In this document: positions 35,656 to 45,046 of the stretch, piece by piece
How positions within the stretch are numbered: the first letter of the stretch is position 1
Layout: each line of letters starts with the position of its first letter
NCBI GenBank assembly: GCA_964638055.1
Contig: CAZWXF010000002.1
Location: 1-64,000 of the forward strand
From: Prado023 sp964638055
GTDB lineage: Bacteria; Actinomycetota; Actinomycetes; S36-B12; CAIYMF01
DNA length: 64,000 bases
Direction of reading: 5' to 3'
Notes under the pieces: generated by a model
The model's input: only the letters and a program-made list of their open reading frames with translations
Told to the model about the DNA's origin: nothing
Databases searched by the model: none
Position numbers and translations under genes: made by a program

Positions 35656-37164
35656 TCAGTGGTTGCTGCGCCAGGCCGCCCAGGCAGAGTCGGTCATGTC
35701 GGCCAGGCTGTGCCGCGCGCGCCACCCCAGCAGCTGGGCTGCAAGGTCCGGGGAGGCCACCAGCATCGGTGGATCGCCGGCTCTTCGCCCGACCACGTCG
35801 ATCGGGAAGTCCTTGCCGGTGGAGTGCCGGATGGCTTCGATCACCTCGAGGACCGAGTAGCCCCGGCCCGTGCCGATGTTGACCGCCAGGTGCTCGGCCA
35901 GCCTCGGTCCCTCCTCCACGCCGGTGGCGCGGGCCACGATCGCCCCGAACTGGGAGGCGACCTCCGCCACGATGTCCGATGCCGGACCAGCCACCCCGAC
36001 AGATGCAGCCGAGGCCCGGATCGCGCCCGGCAGGCGGTGCGTGGCCAGCTCCAGTGCCTTGGATGCGCCCGGCATGAGCTCCATCGCACGTGAGGCTGCC
36101 TGCGCCGCGGCAGCCGCGGCATCGGCGGCGTGGGGCATGTGGGAGGCCGCGTCGGCGGCGAGGTTCCCCCCCGGCAGCAGGGCGGCCGCCTGCTCCGCCG
36201 CGGCGGCAGCGTGCGCGGCCCGCTCGGTGGCGGCACGGACCGCCGCGGCCGCGTCATCCTGGCCCCGGGTGGCCGCGTGGGCGGCCGACACCACCCGAGC
36301 AGCGGCGACGTGGGCGGCGGCGAGGTCCGCGACGTGGATGTAGTCGCGGATACAGGTGCCGTCCGGGGTCGGGTAGTCGTCGCCGAACACCTTGGGCCGC
36401 CGCCCGTGGTCCAGGGCGTCGAGCACCAGTGGGATGAGGTTGAGGGCAGCCGGATCGCCCAGCGCAGGGGACCCCGCACCCGCGACATTGAAGTAACGAA
36501 GACTCAGGGCTCGCCAGCCGTGCGTGTGGGCGGTCGCCCCCACCATCCACTCACCGGCGAGCTTGGTCGCTCCGTAGGGGTTGATGGGCTCGCACGGCGT
36601 GGACTCCGTGATCCGACGCTGCGCCCGCTTGCGCTGGGCGGTGTCCGAGCCCTGCGCCCCGGCGGGCGGGGCGCCACCAGGGGCGGCGTTCTTCATGGCG
36701 GCCTCCCGTGCCGCCTGCTCGGCGCGCAGGCGGGTCTGGGTCCGGCGGTGGCGAACCGGAGCCGGTCTGGCCGGCTCGGGCTCCGAGAGGTCGGGTTGGC
36801 CGTACACGGCGGCTGAGGAGGAGAACACCATCTGGCCGATGTCCGCTCGGACCATCTCCTCGAGCAGCACCTGCAGTGAGCCGATGTTCTGCGACCAGTA
36901 GTGCAGCGGCCGTTCCACGGACTCGCCCACCTGCTTGCGGGCCGCGAAGTGCATGACCGCCGTGATCTTGTGGTCCTCGAGGGCCCGGCGCAGGAGGCGT
37001 CGGTTGGCCACCTCCCCGCGGACGAGCGGCACCTCGGACGGCAGGCGATCGGCGCGGCCGGTGGACAGGTCGTCGAGGACCACAACCTGACGACCGCTGC
37101 GGAGCATGTCGCGCACCACGTGGGCCCCGATGTAGCCGGCGCCGCCGGTGATCAGCCAAGTCAC
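35656..37164 (-). CDS. galE: UDP-glucose 4-epimerase with two large insertions
   Basis: The SDR core is intact: GGAGYIG (7-13), SSSAAVYG (115-122), catalytic Tyr197/Lys201 in NPYGATK, and the late NIGTGRGYSVLEV. It interconverts UDP-glucose and UDP-galactose. At 502 residues it is about 170 longer than usual. One insert (about 132-186) is basic and precedes the catalytic Tyr. A second (about 289-422) is Ala-rich, probably helical or coiled-coil, and sits where the family normally has about ten residues. GTG 37164 has TACCCT 6 bases upstream (leaderless). The substrate could be another UDP-sugar. Confidence 0.88.
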   Translation of the reverse strand: MTWLITGGAGYIGAHVVRDMLRSGRQVVVLDDLSTGRADRLPSEVPLVRGEVANRRLLRRALEDHKITAVMHFAARKQVGESVERPLHYWSQNIGSLQVLLEEMVRADIGQMVFSSSAAVYGQPDLSEPEPARPAPVRHRRTQTRLRAEQAAREAAMKNAAPGGAPPAGAQGSDTAQRKRAQRRITESTPCEPINPYGATKLAGEWMVGATAHTHGWRALSLRYFNVAGAGSPALGDPAALNLIPLVLDALDHGRRPKVFGDDYPTPDGTCIRDYIHVADLAAAHVAAARVVSAAHAATRGQDDAAAAVRAATERAAHAAAAAEQAAALLPGGNLAADAASHMPHAADAAAAAAQAASRAMELMPGASKALELATHRLPGAIRASAASVGVAGPASDIVAEVASQFGAIVARATGVEEGPRLAEHLAVNIGTGRGYSVLEVIEAIRHSTGKDFPIDVVGRRAGDPPMLVASPDLAAQLLGWRARHSLADMTDSAWAAWRSNH

Positions 37165-37215
37165 CGATCGAGGGTATCGGCCACGCGGTCGGGAAGCCTC
37201 GTCGCGACGCGCAGC

Positions 37216-38127
37216 TCACTTGAGCAGGCGGCTCATCCTGCGGTCGGCGAGGAGTCGTCCACCTGTCTGGCACGTCGGGCAGTACTGCAGGCTGGAGTCG
37301 GCGAAGCTCACCTCGCGGACGGTGTCGCCACAGCGTGGGCACGACAGGCCGGTGCGGCCGTGGACCGCCATGCTTGCCTTCTTCTCGGCCTTCAGGGTGG
37401 CCGGGTCCGTGGACACTGCGGCGGCGACCGCTGCGGACAGGACCCCCCGGATCGCTTCGTACAGCGTGGCGCGTGCGAGCTCGTCGAGCGAGGACGAGGG
37501 CGCGAAGGGCGAGATCCGCGCCGCGTGGAGGATCTCGTCGGAGTAGGCGTTGCCGATGCCTGCGATCCGTCCCTGGTCGCGCAGGACTCCCTTGATCTGG
37601 GCCCTGCCCGCCCCGGTCAGGATCGACTGGAGCGTGGCGGCGTCGAAGTCCGCAGACAGGGGCTCCGGGCCCAAGCTGGCCACCCGCGGGACGTCCGCGG
37701 GATCGCGCACGACGTGGACGGCGAGGCGCTTCTGCGTCCCCGCCTCGGTGACGTCGACTGCGGCATCCGGCGCCCTGGCGGCCGGGTCGTGCGCGAACCC
37801 GATCCGCAGGGCGAGAGCGGCTCCGGCACCCCGACTCAGGCCGCGCCGAGGGGTGACGGGTGGGGCGTCCAGCCAGCGGACCCAACCCGCTCGGCCTAGG
37901 TGGACGACCACTGCCAGTGCCTCTCCATCGGCGTCGGCCAGCTCCATCACCAGGTGCTTGCCGCGCCGCGAGAAGCCGAGCACCGCGCAGCCCACGACGG
38001 CAGACGCGGGTGGATCGACCGTCTTCAGAGCGTTGATGGCCGCGACCTCGAAGCGCACGACGGACATCCCGTGCGTCCGCTGGGTCAGCGCCTGCGCCAG
38101 GGCCTGGACCTCGGGCAGCTCAGGCAT
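37216..38127 (-). CDS. Fpg/Nei-family DNA glycosylase
   Basis: This 303-residue protein begins MPELPEV, so after Met removal Pro is the catalytic N-terminal nucleophile and Glu the acid. A conserved Lys lies in RRGKHLVMEL. The H2TH region includes IAGIGNAYSDEIL. The C-terminal zinc finger is CPRCG...CPTCQ. It removes oxidised bases and nicks at abasic sites. Whether it is Fpg or Nei type cannot be told. Its ATG overlaps the stop of the DUF5318 gene by 8 bases, so both are coupled. Confidence 0.93.
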   Translation of the reverse strand: MPELPEVQALAQALTQRTHGMSVVRFEVAAINALKTVDPPASAVVGCAVLGFSRRGKHLVMELADADGEALAVVVHLGRAGWVRWLDAPPVTPRRGLSRGAGAALALRIGFAHDPAARAPDAAVDVTEAGTQKRLAVHVVRDPADVPRVASLGPEPLSADFDAATLQSILTGAGRAQIKGVLRDQGRIAGIGNAYSDEILHAARISPFAPSSSLDELARATLYEAIRGVLSAAVAAAVSTDPATLKAEKKASMAVHGRTGLSCPRCGDTVREVSFADSSLQYCPTCQTGGRLLADRRMSRLLK

Positions 38128-38629
38128 CGCCGCCCGGCGCCCCTGCAGGGCGATTGCGGGGATTGCCGTCGCCCAGCGTGAAGGACATCACCAGGTGGTT
38201 CCATGAGCAGCGGCGGCACAGCTCGACCACATGGACCCGGAACGAGCCGTACTCGAAGGCCATCGTCGCCAGCTGGCCCCGGGACCGGGCCGATCCGCTC
38301 AAGGCCCCGAGCTGCGCCCCGAACACCCACGAGATCTCCACGAGCTCCTCGCGGCGGCACACCGGGCAGTCGTGCCCGGTGGGCTCCCCGTGGTACTTGC
38401 CGGCCCGGAGCAGCCCCGGGTCGGCGTCGCAGTGATCGAAGGAGAGGATGCCGCGGCGCAGCGACTCCAGCGCGGCCCGGCGGGCCAGGGCGAAGGAGAC
38501 GACATCGCGCGGCCGGGTCGGCTCCGTGACCTCCTCGGGGAGGAACTCCAAGGGGCTGGGACGCACGCGGCGACGGGCCGCAGGGGTGCGGGTGCCCCTG
38601 ATGCTCGTGCTGGAGCGCGGTGCCGGCAT
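38120..38629 (-). CDS. DUF5318 zinc-binding-like protein (Rv0049-like)
   Basis: This 169-residue protein has two Cys pairs spaced like a zinc ribbon, CPVCRREEL and CRRCSWNH. It also has the conserved VVSFALARRAALESLRRG segment. The function is unknown. It stands divergent to ponA, as in mycobacteria. ATG 38629 has TAGTCT exactly 6 bases upstream and is probably leaderless. It is cotranscribed with the DNA glycosylase. Confidence 0.85.
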   Translation of the reverse strand: MPAPRSSTSIRGTRTPAARRRVRPSPLEFLPEEVTEPTRPRDVVSFALARRAALESLRRGILSFDHCDADPGLLRAGKYHGEPTGHDCPVCRREELVEISWVFGAQLGALSGSARSRGQLATMAFEYGSFRVHVVELCRRCSWNHLVMSFTLGDGNPRNRPAGAPGGDA

Positions 38630-38858
38630 CTGGTCAGACTAGGCGCTGAGGAGCGATGGCGCACCGCCGCACGTCGCATTGAGCCGGCCGGCTCGCGGGC
38701 GGTCGCCATGAGTCGATCGCGACGGCTCGGGACAGCGACACCGGGTATGGCCGAGTTCTGCTTTCCGAACTCCCGGTTGATGAGCCCAGAGGCGCATGGG
38801 ACGGCGCTGCGCTCACGATGCTGTCGTTGACCGGTGCTCAGCAGCGTAGTTTGGCGCA

Positions 38859-41000
38859 GTGCGGATCGACTATCCCCGGAGCGAGCGGACCAGCGTGCGA
38901 CGCTTCATCCCGAGCATCCGCCAGCTGCTGGGCCTGGGCATGACCATGGTCCTGGGTGGGCTCCTCGGGTTGTCCGTGCTGTTCGGCGTCGCCTGGGCCA
39001 CCATCGACGTCCCGGAGGAGAACGACGTCGCGGCGGCGCAGACCTCGATCGTGTACTGGGCGGACGGCTCCTCGGAGATGGCCCGGCTCGGCGACACCAA
39101 CCGGATCTCGATCCCGCTGGAGGACGTGCCCGAGCACGTGCGATTCGCGGTGCTGGCCGCGGAGGACCGCGACTTCTACGAACATCACGGCGTCGCGGCG
39201 AAGGGCTTCCTGCGCGCCTTGTGGACGAACCTGCGGACCGGCTCGACCCAGGGCGGCTCGACCATCACCCAGCAGTACGCCAAGAACGCGTACCTGAGCT
39301 CGGAGAAGACCTTCGTCCGCAAGTTCAAGGAGCTGGTCCTGAGCCTGAAGCTGGAGGTCCAGCTGTCCAAGGACGAGATCCTCGAGCGATACCTCAACAC
39401 GATCTTCTTCGGCCGCGGCGCCTACGGCATCCAGACCGCGTCGGAGGCGTACTTCAGGACCGATGCCAAGGCCCTGACCCTGGAGCAGGGGGCCGTCCTG
39501 GCTGCGATCATCAACGCCCCGGGCGTCTACAACCCGGACACGAACCCGGAGAAGCTCCAGGCGAGGTACGACTACGTCCTGGACGGGATGGTCGCCGAGG
39601 GGTGGCTGCCTGCCGAGGACGCCCAGGCCGCGAAGGACGACTTCCCCGAGATCGCCAAGCGGCAGGTCAGCCAGAGGTTCGCCGGGCCCACGGGCCACCT
39701 CCTGGCTGCCATCCAGCAGGAGGTCCTGGCCATGGGCATCGATCAGGAGGAGCTGGAGTCGGGCGGCCTGCGCATCGTCAGCACGCTGGATCGCCGTGCC
39801 CAGAGGGCCGCCGTCGATGCCGTTGCCCAGGCCGGGCCGACGACCGGGACCAAGGGACTGCGGATCGGGCTGGCCAGCGTGCGGCCCATCACCGGCGAGG
39901 TCGTCGCCCTCTATGGAGGTGCGGACTACTTGGAGAACAGCCTGAACAACGCCACGCAGGCCATCGCCCAGGCCGGATCCACCTTCAAGCCGTTCGCCCT
40001 GGCCGCCGCCACCGAACAGGGGATCGGACTGGACTCGCTGTGGCCCGGCAACTCCCCGACCGAGGTGGCCGGCTACGCCGTCAACAACTACGGCCAGACG
40101 TCGTACGGCTACCGGGTCTCGCTGCGCCGTGGCACGGAGCAGTCGATCAACACGGTCTACGTCGCCCTGTCCGATCGGATCGGCGCATCCCGGGTCAAGG
40201 ACGCGGCCCTGCGCGCAGGCATCCCGGCCGACACCGTCGGATTCGAGGGCCCCACCGATCTGACGTTCGTGCTGGGCACGGACTCCCCGCACACGATCGA
40301 CATCGCCAGCGCCTACGCCACCTTCGCCGCCCGCGGCCAGCGCGCCACGCCCACGTTGATCCAGAGCGTCACCACCGCCGAGGGTGCGACGCTGCACGAG
40401 CGGCGCAACGCCGCCGCACGAGCCTTCGACGACAGCGTCGCCGACACGGTGAACCTCGCGCTTCAATCGGTCGTCCGCAACGGGACCGCTCGCGCCGCGC
40501 TGGCGCTGGGCAGGCCCGCTGCGGCCAAGACGGGATCGACCGACGAGTACATGTCAGCGTGGTTCGCCGGCTATACCCCGCAGCTGGCGACAGCCGTGTC
40601 GTTCAGCAAGGACGACGCCGACGGCAATCCGATCTCCCTGGCCGGCACCGGCGGCCTCGAGCAGTTCTACGGCGGCAGCTATCCGGCCGCGGTGTGGACG
40701 GCCTTCATGAGGGAGGCCCTGGAGGATCAGCCCGTCGTGCAGTTCGTCACCCCAGACGCCCCGCCGCTGGGCAACGGGTCGGGCTGGGGCGGCGGTGCAC
40801 CGGCACCCTCGCGCACGGCCCAGCCCAGTGCCAGCGACACGGCCACGCCGAGCGACACCGCCACGCCGTCCGCCGAGGGGCCGACGGAGGCATCGAGTCC
40901 CGCTGCCCCGAGCCCGCCAGCGTCAGGAACCTCGCCCGAGGCGTCGGTGGAGCCGAGCCAGCCGACGCTCCCGGCCGACGAGTCGGCGATCGTTCCCTAG
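38859..41000 (+). CDS. ponA: Bifunctional class A penicillin-binding protein PonA
   Basis: This 713-residue protein has an N-terminal membrane anchor (about 25-50) and a GT51 transglycosylase domain with AAEDRDFYEHHG, QGGSTITQQYAKN and NTIFFGRGAYGI. The transpeptidase domain has STFKPF, SIN and KTGSTDEY. A Pro/Ser/Thr-rich disordered tail of about 80 residues ends the protein. It polymerises and cross-links peptidoglycan. GTG 38859 has TAGTTT 6 bases upstream (leaderless). It is followed after 8 bases by a GT87-like gene, as in mycobacteria (Rv0050-Rv0051). Confidence 0.95.
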   Translation: MRIDYPRSERTSVRRFIPSIRQLLGLGMTMVLGGLLGLSVLFGVAWATIDVPEENDVAAAQTSIVYWADGSSEMARLGDTNRISIPLEDVPEHVRFAVLAAEDRDFYEHHGVAAKGFLRALWTNLRTGSTQGGSTITQQYAKNAYLSSEKTFVRKFKELVLSLKLEVQLSKDEILERYLNTIFFGRGAYGIQTASEAYFRTDAKALTLEQGAVLAAIINAPGVYNPDTNPEKLQARYDYVLDGMVAEGWLPAEDAQAAKDDFPEIAKRQVSQRFAGPTGHLLAAIQQEVLAMGIDQEELESGGLRIVSTLDRRAQRAAVDAVAQAGPTTGTKGLRIGLASVRPITGEVVALYGGADYLENSLNNATQAIAQAGSTFKPFALAAATEQGIGLDSLWPGNSPTEVAGYAVNNYGQTSYGYRVSLRRGTEQSINTVYVALSDRIGASRVKDAALRAGIPADTVGFEGPTDLTFVLGTDSPHTIDIASAYATFAARGQRATPTLIQSVTTAEGATLHERRNAAARAFDDSVADTVNLALQSVVRNGTARAALALGRPAAAKTGSTDEYMSAWFAGYTPQLATAVSFSKDDADGNPISLAGTGGLEQFYGGSYPAAVWTAFMREALEDQPVVQFVTPDAPPLGNGSGWGGGAPAPSRTAQPSASDTATPSDTATPSAEGPTEASSPAAPSPPASGTSPEASVEPSQPTLPADESAIVP

Positions 41001-41008
41001 GCGGGGGG

Positions 41009-42478
41009 ATGTCAGAGGCCACCCCTAGCCTGTCTGCCGTGCCAGCGACAGCCCCCTGGGTCATCCCGACCGAGTCCGATTCGGTCGCGCGCTCGGCCCT
41101 TCCGCTGCTGGGTGGTCGGGTGGGCCGGCATGCGGGGATCGGTTCCGGCTGGTGGGGCCCCACCAGGGTCGCGGTCCTCGCCGCGACACTGGTGTACCTG
41201 GTGGGCTTCGCCTCGAAGGGCTACTGCCTCACCCACGGCTGGGGGGCGCCGCAGCGGTACATGTACCTGTGCTACTCGGATGTGCCGATCCTGTATCGAG
41301 CGCGGGGCATCGCAGACGGAGCCTTCCCCTACCTCCTCGACCCCGGCGCCGGCCAGCAGGTGCTCGAGTACCCGGTCCTCACCGGTGTGCTCATGTACCT
41401 GCTGGGCCTTGTGACCCGGGAGCTCGGCGGGGAGGATCGTGCCTACTTCGCCGTCACGGCCGTGGCGATGGGCGCGATGTTCCTCTGGACGGTGGTGAGC
41501 ACAGCTCGCACGGTCCCACGGCGGGCATGGGATGGCATGGCCGTCGCGCTGGCCCCGGCCGTCGCGCTGGCGGCGTTCGTGAACTGGGACCTGCTGGCGG
41601 TGGCCCTGACCGCCGCCGCGCTGGCCGCGTGGTCCCGCGAGCGTCCAGCCCTGGCCGGGTTGCTGCTCGGACTGGCGGTGTCGGCGAAGTTCTATCCGCT
41701 GGTCGTGCTCGGCGCGATCGGCCTCTACTGCATCCGTCGCTCACAGTGGCGTGCGCTGGCCGTCGTCCTCGGCGCCACGGCAGGCAGCTGGGCGGTCGTG
41801 AACGCGCCTGTCATGATCATGAACTTCGACGGCTGGGCCCGGTTCTACCGCTTCTCCGGCGAGCGCGGCATGGACTTCGGCTCGCCCTGGTACGCCATGA
41901 CCCTGTTGGACATCCCCCAGCCTCCCGGGGCCGACAACGAGCTGGCGGGCGCGGCTTTCGTCGTTGCCATCCTGGGGGTCGTGGTGCTGGGGCTGATGGC
42001 GCCCACCCCCCCGCGGCTGGCGTCGCTGGCGCTGCTGTCCGTCGGGGCGTTCGTCCTGACGAACAAGGTGTACTCGCCCCAGTTCGTGCTCTGGGTGCTG
42101 CCGCTGGCCGTGCTCGCTCGTCCGCGCTGGCGCGACCTGCTGATCTGGCAGGCGGCTGAGGCGGTCTACTTCGTGGCGATCTGGTGGTACCTGGTGGGGT
42201 TCGACACATCGGACAAGGGCCTCCCGCCGCGCTGGTACGCCCTGGCGGTCCTGGTCCACTGGTTCGCGACGCTGTGGTTCATGGCGATGGTGGCCCGCGA
42301 TGCCTGGTGGCCCGAGCACGACCCGGTCCGCTCGGACGCGCCATCCCGGCCCGGTGAGCCTCGCTCCCCGCCAGTTCCGGGTCTGAGGCCGGCCCCGACG
42401 TTCGCACCAGATGGCGAGGCCTGGGCGGATCTGGCGGAAGCACCGGGGGCGCTTGATAACGCCTCCTCCAAGCGGTAG
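41009..42478 (+). CDS. GT87-like polyprenol-dependent membrane glycosyltransferase (Rv0051-like)
   Basis: This 489-residue protein has about 10-12 helices typical of GT-C enzymes. It includes an early acidic loop (CYSDVPILYRARG) and FVNWDLLAVAL. GT87/DUF2029 enzymes add mannose or a related sugar from polyprenyl phosphate to envelope acceptors outside the membrane. The exact acceptor is unknown. GGGGGG precedes the ATG, and it directly follows ponA. The next gene is a paralogue. Confidence 0.85.
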   Translation: MSEATPSLSAVPATAPWVIPTESDSVARSALPLLGGRVGRHAGIGSGWWGPTRVAVLAATLVYLVGFASKGYCLTHGWGAPQRYMYLCYSDVPILYRARGIADGAFPYLLDPGAGQQVLEYPVLTGVLMYLLGLVTRELGGEDRAYFAVTAVAMGAMFLWTVVSTARTVPRRAWDGMAVALAPAVALAAFVNWDLLAVALTAAALAAWSRERPALAGLLLGLAVSAKFYPLVVLGAIGLYCIRRSQWRALAVVLGATAGSWAVVNAPVMIMNFDGWARFYRFSGERGMDFGSPWYAMTLLDIPQPPGADNELAGAAFVVAILGVVVLGLMAPTPPRLASLALLSVGAFVLTNKVYSPQFVLWVLPLAVLARPRWRDLLIWQAAEAVYFVAIWWYLVGFDTSDKGLPPRWYALAVLVHWFATLWFMAMVARDAWWPEHDPVRSDAPSRPGEPRSPPVPGLRPAPTFAPDGEAWADLAEAPGALDNASSKR

Positions 42479-42523
42479 GTTGTCGTATTTGGTGCCTCGG
42501 ATGCTCGCCCGTACCATGTGGGC

Positions 42524-43969
42524 GTGTCCTCAGGTCTCCAACCGCCTGTCTCGTCCGATGGAAGTCGGCCCTCGGCGTCGAACGAATCAGCCGGCGCCAA
42601 CGGGCCGCGACCGCACTTCCGGCTGACGCCGCTTCGGATCTCCCTCGTGGCCGGGGCCATCACGTACCTGCTGGGCCTGGCCCGTCAGATCGATTGCACG
42701 GCAGCAGTCGCGAGCATCGGTGAGACGTACACCCGCATGTGCTACTCGGATCTGCCGATGCTCTATGAGCGCCGGGGGCTTGCTGATGGCACGTTCCCCT
42801 ATCTGGTCCATGCCGGCGATGACCTGCGAGTGCTCGAGTACCCGGCCCTGACAGGGATCTTCGCCTATGTCCTGGGATTCCCGACGCGTTGGCTCGGCGG
42901 GAACCACACCACGTTCTGGCTCGTGAGCGCCTTCGTGATGGCTGGGCTCTTCCTGTGGACGATCGCCAGCACCAGTCGCACCGTCCCCCACCGTCCCTGG
43001 GACGGACTGAAGGTCGCGCTGGCCCCTGCCGTGTTCCTCGCGGCCTTCATCAATTGGGACCTGTTGGCTGTCGCCCTGACTTCGGCGTTCCTGCTCGCCT
43101 GGTCGAGGGGCCGCTTGACGTGGGCCGGGATCTGGCTGGGCCTGGCGATATCGGCCAAGTTCTACCCGATCGTGCTCGTGGGTGCCCTCCTGCTCTACTG
43201 CGCCAGGCGGGTCATGTGGCGCGAGCTTGCCGTCACGACGCTTGCGACGGCCGTGACCTGGGCGACCGTGAACATCCCCGTGATGATGGCCAACTTCGAC
43301 GGATGGGCCGAGTTCTACCGCTTCTCCGAGGCTCGGAACCGCGATCTGGGTTCCCTCTGGTACGCAGTGGAGCTGCTCAGCGGAGCGGACGTCCGGCAAT
43401 GGCCCGTGAACGAGCTGGCCTCGGGCACCTTCCTCGTCCTGTGCATCGGCATCGGCATCCTGGCCCTACGGGCGCCGAAGGCTCCCCGCCTGGCATCCCT
43501 TGCCTTCCTGGCCGTCGCCGCATTCGCCATCACCAACAAGGTGTACTCGCCGCAGTTCGTCCTGTGGCTGCTTCCGCTGGCGGTCCTGGCGCGCCCCAAG
43601 TGGCGCGACATCATCCTGTGGCAGGTGGGCCAAGCAGTCTACTTCGTCGCTGTCTGGCACTATCTCAGCGGTCTGCTCGACCATGCGGGTCTGTCGCCGC
43701 GATGGTATGCCGCTGCCATCCTCGTGCACGTGGGCTCCACGCTGTGGCTGATGGCGGTCGTCGTCCGTGACGTGCTGCGCCCGGACCTCGACCCGGTCCG
43801 CAGCAGCGAGCCGTCCGGCTCAGCCCACGATGAGGTCGGGCTGGACGGTCGTGAAGCGGACGTCGCAGTCGATGAGCTCCCCCACAGGGGGCGGGATCGT
43901 TCCGCGCGGGATGCGCAGGAGCGAGACGTGCATGTGGGGGGGCTCCTGGAACCAGGCGTGCGCGCCTGA
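42524..43969 (+). CDS. Second GT87-like membrane glycosyltransferase, paralogue of the preceding gene
   Basis: This protein of about 481 residues is clearly similar over its full membrane part to its neighbour. Shared motifs are CYSDLPMLYERRG, FINWDLLAVAL, NFDGWAEFYRFSE and FAITNKVYSPQFVLW. It therefore arose by tandem duplication. TACCAT lies 6 bases before GTG 42524, so it has its own leaderless promoter. The last 50 codons run antisense to the end of the racemase-like gene: a 150-base convergent overlap, with a tail of unrelated composition. Confidence 0.83.
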   Translation: MSSGLQPPVSSDGSRPSASNESAGANGPRPHFRLTPLRISLVAGAITYLLGLARQIDCTAAVASIGETYTRMCYSDLPMLYERRGLADGTFPYLVHAGDDLRVLEYPALTGIFAYVLGFPTRWLGGNHTTFWLVSAFVMAGLFLWTIASTSRTVPHRPWDGLKVALAPAVFLAAFINWDLLAVALTSAFLLAWSRGRLTWAGIWLGLAISAKFYPIVLVGALLLYCARRVMWRELAVTTLATAVTWATVNIPVMMANFDGWAEFYRFSEARNRDLGSLWYAVELLSGADVRQWPVNELASGTFLVLCIGIGILALRAPKAPRLASLAFLAVAAFAITNKVYSPQFVLWLLPLAVLARPKWRDIILWQVGQAVYFVAVWHYLSGLLDHAGLSPRWYAAAILVHVGSTLWLMAVVVRDVLRPDLDPVRSSEPSGSAHDEVGLDGREADVAVDELPHRGRDRSARDAQERDVHVGGLLEPGVRA

Positions 43970-45019
43970 GGGCAGGTGGAAGGGGGAGCGCGAACGACCC
44001 GCGGCCTCCAGCGCACCCTCGCCTGCGGAGGCTGCGCGCTGGCGGATGCTTCGGGCGGGTCGTGGCGCGGTCATGGCCACTCCATGAGAGGTCCCACCGC
44101 TGACGATCACGACCGCTCCGTCCTTCGGCGCACGTCGCTGGTGGTACCCAGCCGCCTGACTCTCGCCGATCCGATGGACGGCCAGGACCGTTCCGCGAGC
44201 CTGGAGGCTGGCTCGATCGCCCAGCCACAGACGCGTGCCGATGCGCAGCCGCAGTGGCAGGTCCGGGACCGCCGCGCGGACGTCCGCCAGCTCGGGCTCG
44301 CCCATGTGGCTCAGCCACAGCGATCCGGCACTGTCCACCCCGGCGAGGTTGGACAGCAGGGTCGGCCACAGCATCGCCCAGGTGACAACCTCGTGGACCC
44401 GGGCGCTGCCGGTCACCACCGGACTCGGAGCCTCCTGGGCCGTGGTCAGCATCGCCACCGAACCGACACGCGGGTGCACGGGCGTGGCGATCGGCAGGTG
44501 CAGGGCCAGGCCCTCAAGGTGGACGGCGCCTGACTCGACCGCCGGACCGATGAGCGTGATCGCCGAGGCGAGCTCGTCCTCGGTCATGCCGAAGCGGCGC
44601 ATGGAGGTCAGGCCTTCGAGGACCACACGGCGAGGTCGCTCCGGCGATGCGGTCCGCCCCAGGTCAGCGGCGGCATCCACAGAGGAGATGGTCTGGATGA
44701 GACGTCCGGCCCCTGGATGGCTGTCCAGCTGCATCCACGCCCGCCGGGCGCCGTCGTCGGCGGCCAGAACGGGCTCCAGGACGGCGACGTCGAGGTCGGG
44801 CTGCGCTGCCAGGACCGCGGCCGCCTCGTGTGCGGTGCCGACCGCCACCGTTCCCAGCCCGAGGTTCTGCACCTCCTCGGCAAGTCGCGTGGTGCCCACG
44901 CCGTAGCCGTTGCCCTTCGCGACGGGAACGACGCTCGCCCCGGCATGGGTGATGTCGGTGACGACGCTGCGCTGATGGGCGCGCCAGCGCTCGGTGTCTA
45001 TCGCGATCACGAAGCTCAT
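43820..45019 (-). CDS. Alanine-racemase-like PLP protein
   Basis: This 399-residue protein has the alanine racemase N-terminal barrel. Its PLP-Lys motif reads VPVAKGNGYGVG (family: AVVKADAYGHG). The C-terminal half has LRIGTRLWLGDRASLQARGTV, matching the racemase beta domain. It is quite divergent, and the usual catalytic Tyr region is not obvious. AGGAAAG lies just before the ATG, and the gene follows femAB by 27 bases. A role in making or handling a D-amino acid or bridge residue for peptidoglycan is inferred from context. Confidence 0.75.
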   Translation of the reverse strand: MSFVIAIDTERWRAHQRSVVTDITHAGASVVPVAKGNGYGVGTTRLAEEVQNLGLGTVAVGTAHEAAAVLAAQPDLDVAVLEPVLAADDGARRAWMQLDSHPGAGRLIQTISSVDAAADLGRTASPERPRRVVLEGLTSMRRFGMTEDELASAITLIGPAVESGAVHLEGLALHLPIATPVHPRVGSVAMLTTAQEAPSPVVTGSARVHEVVTWAMLWPTLLSNLAGVDSAGSLWLSHMGEPELADVRAAVPDLPLRLRIGTRLWLGDRASLQARGTVLAVHRIGESQAAGYHQRRAPKDGAVVIVSGGTSHGVAMTAPRPARSIRQRAASAGEGALEAAGRSRSPFHLPSGAHAWFQEPPHMHVSLLRIPRGTIPPPVGELIDCDVRFTTVQPDLIVG

Positions 45020-45046
45020 GGACTTTCCTGACGTTCCGGGCCGGGC

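Noticed and set aside
38834..42478. One 1214-codon frame running through ponA and the first GT87 gene
   Set aside because: The ponA part is a shadow frame; only the segment from ATG 41009 encodes the membrane enzyme.
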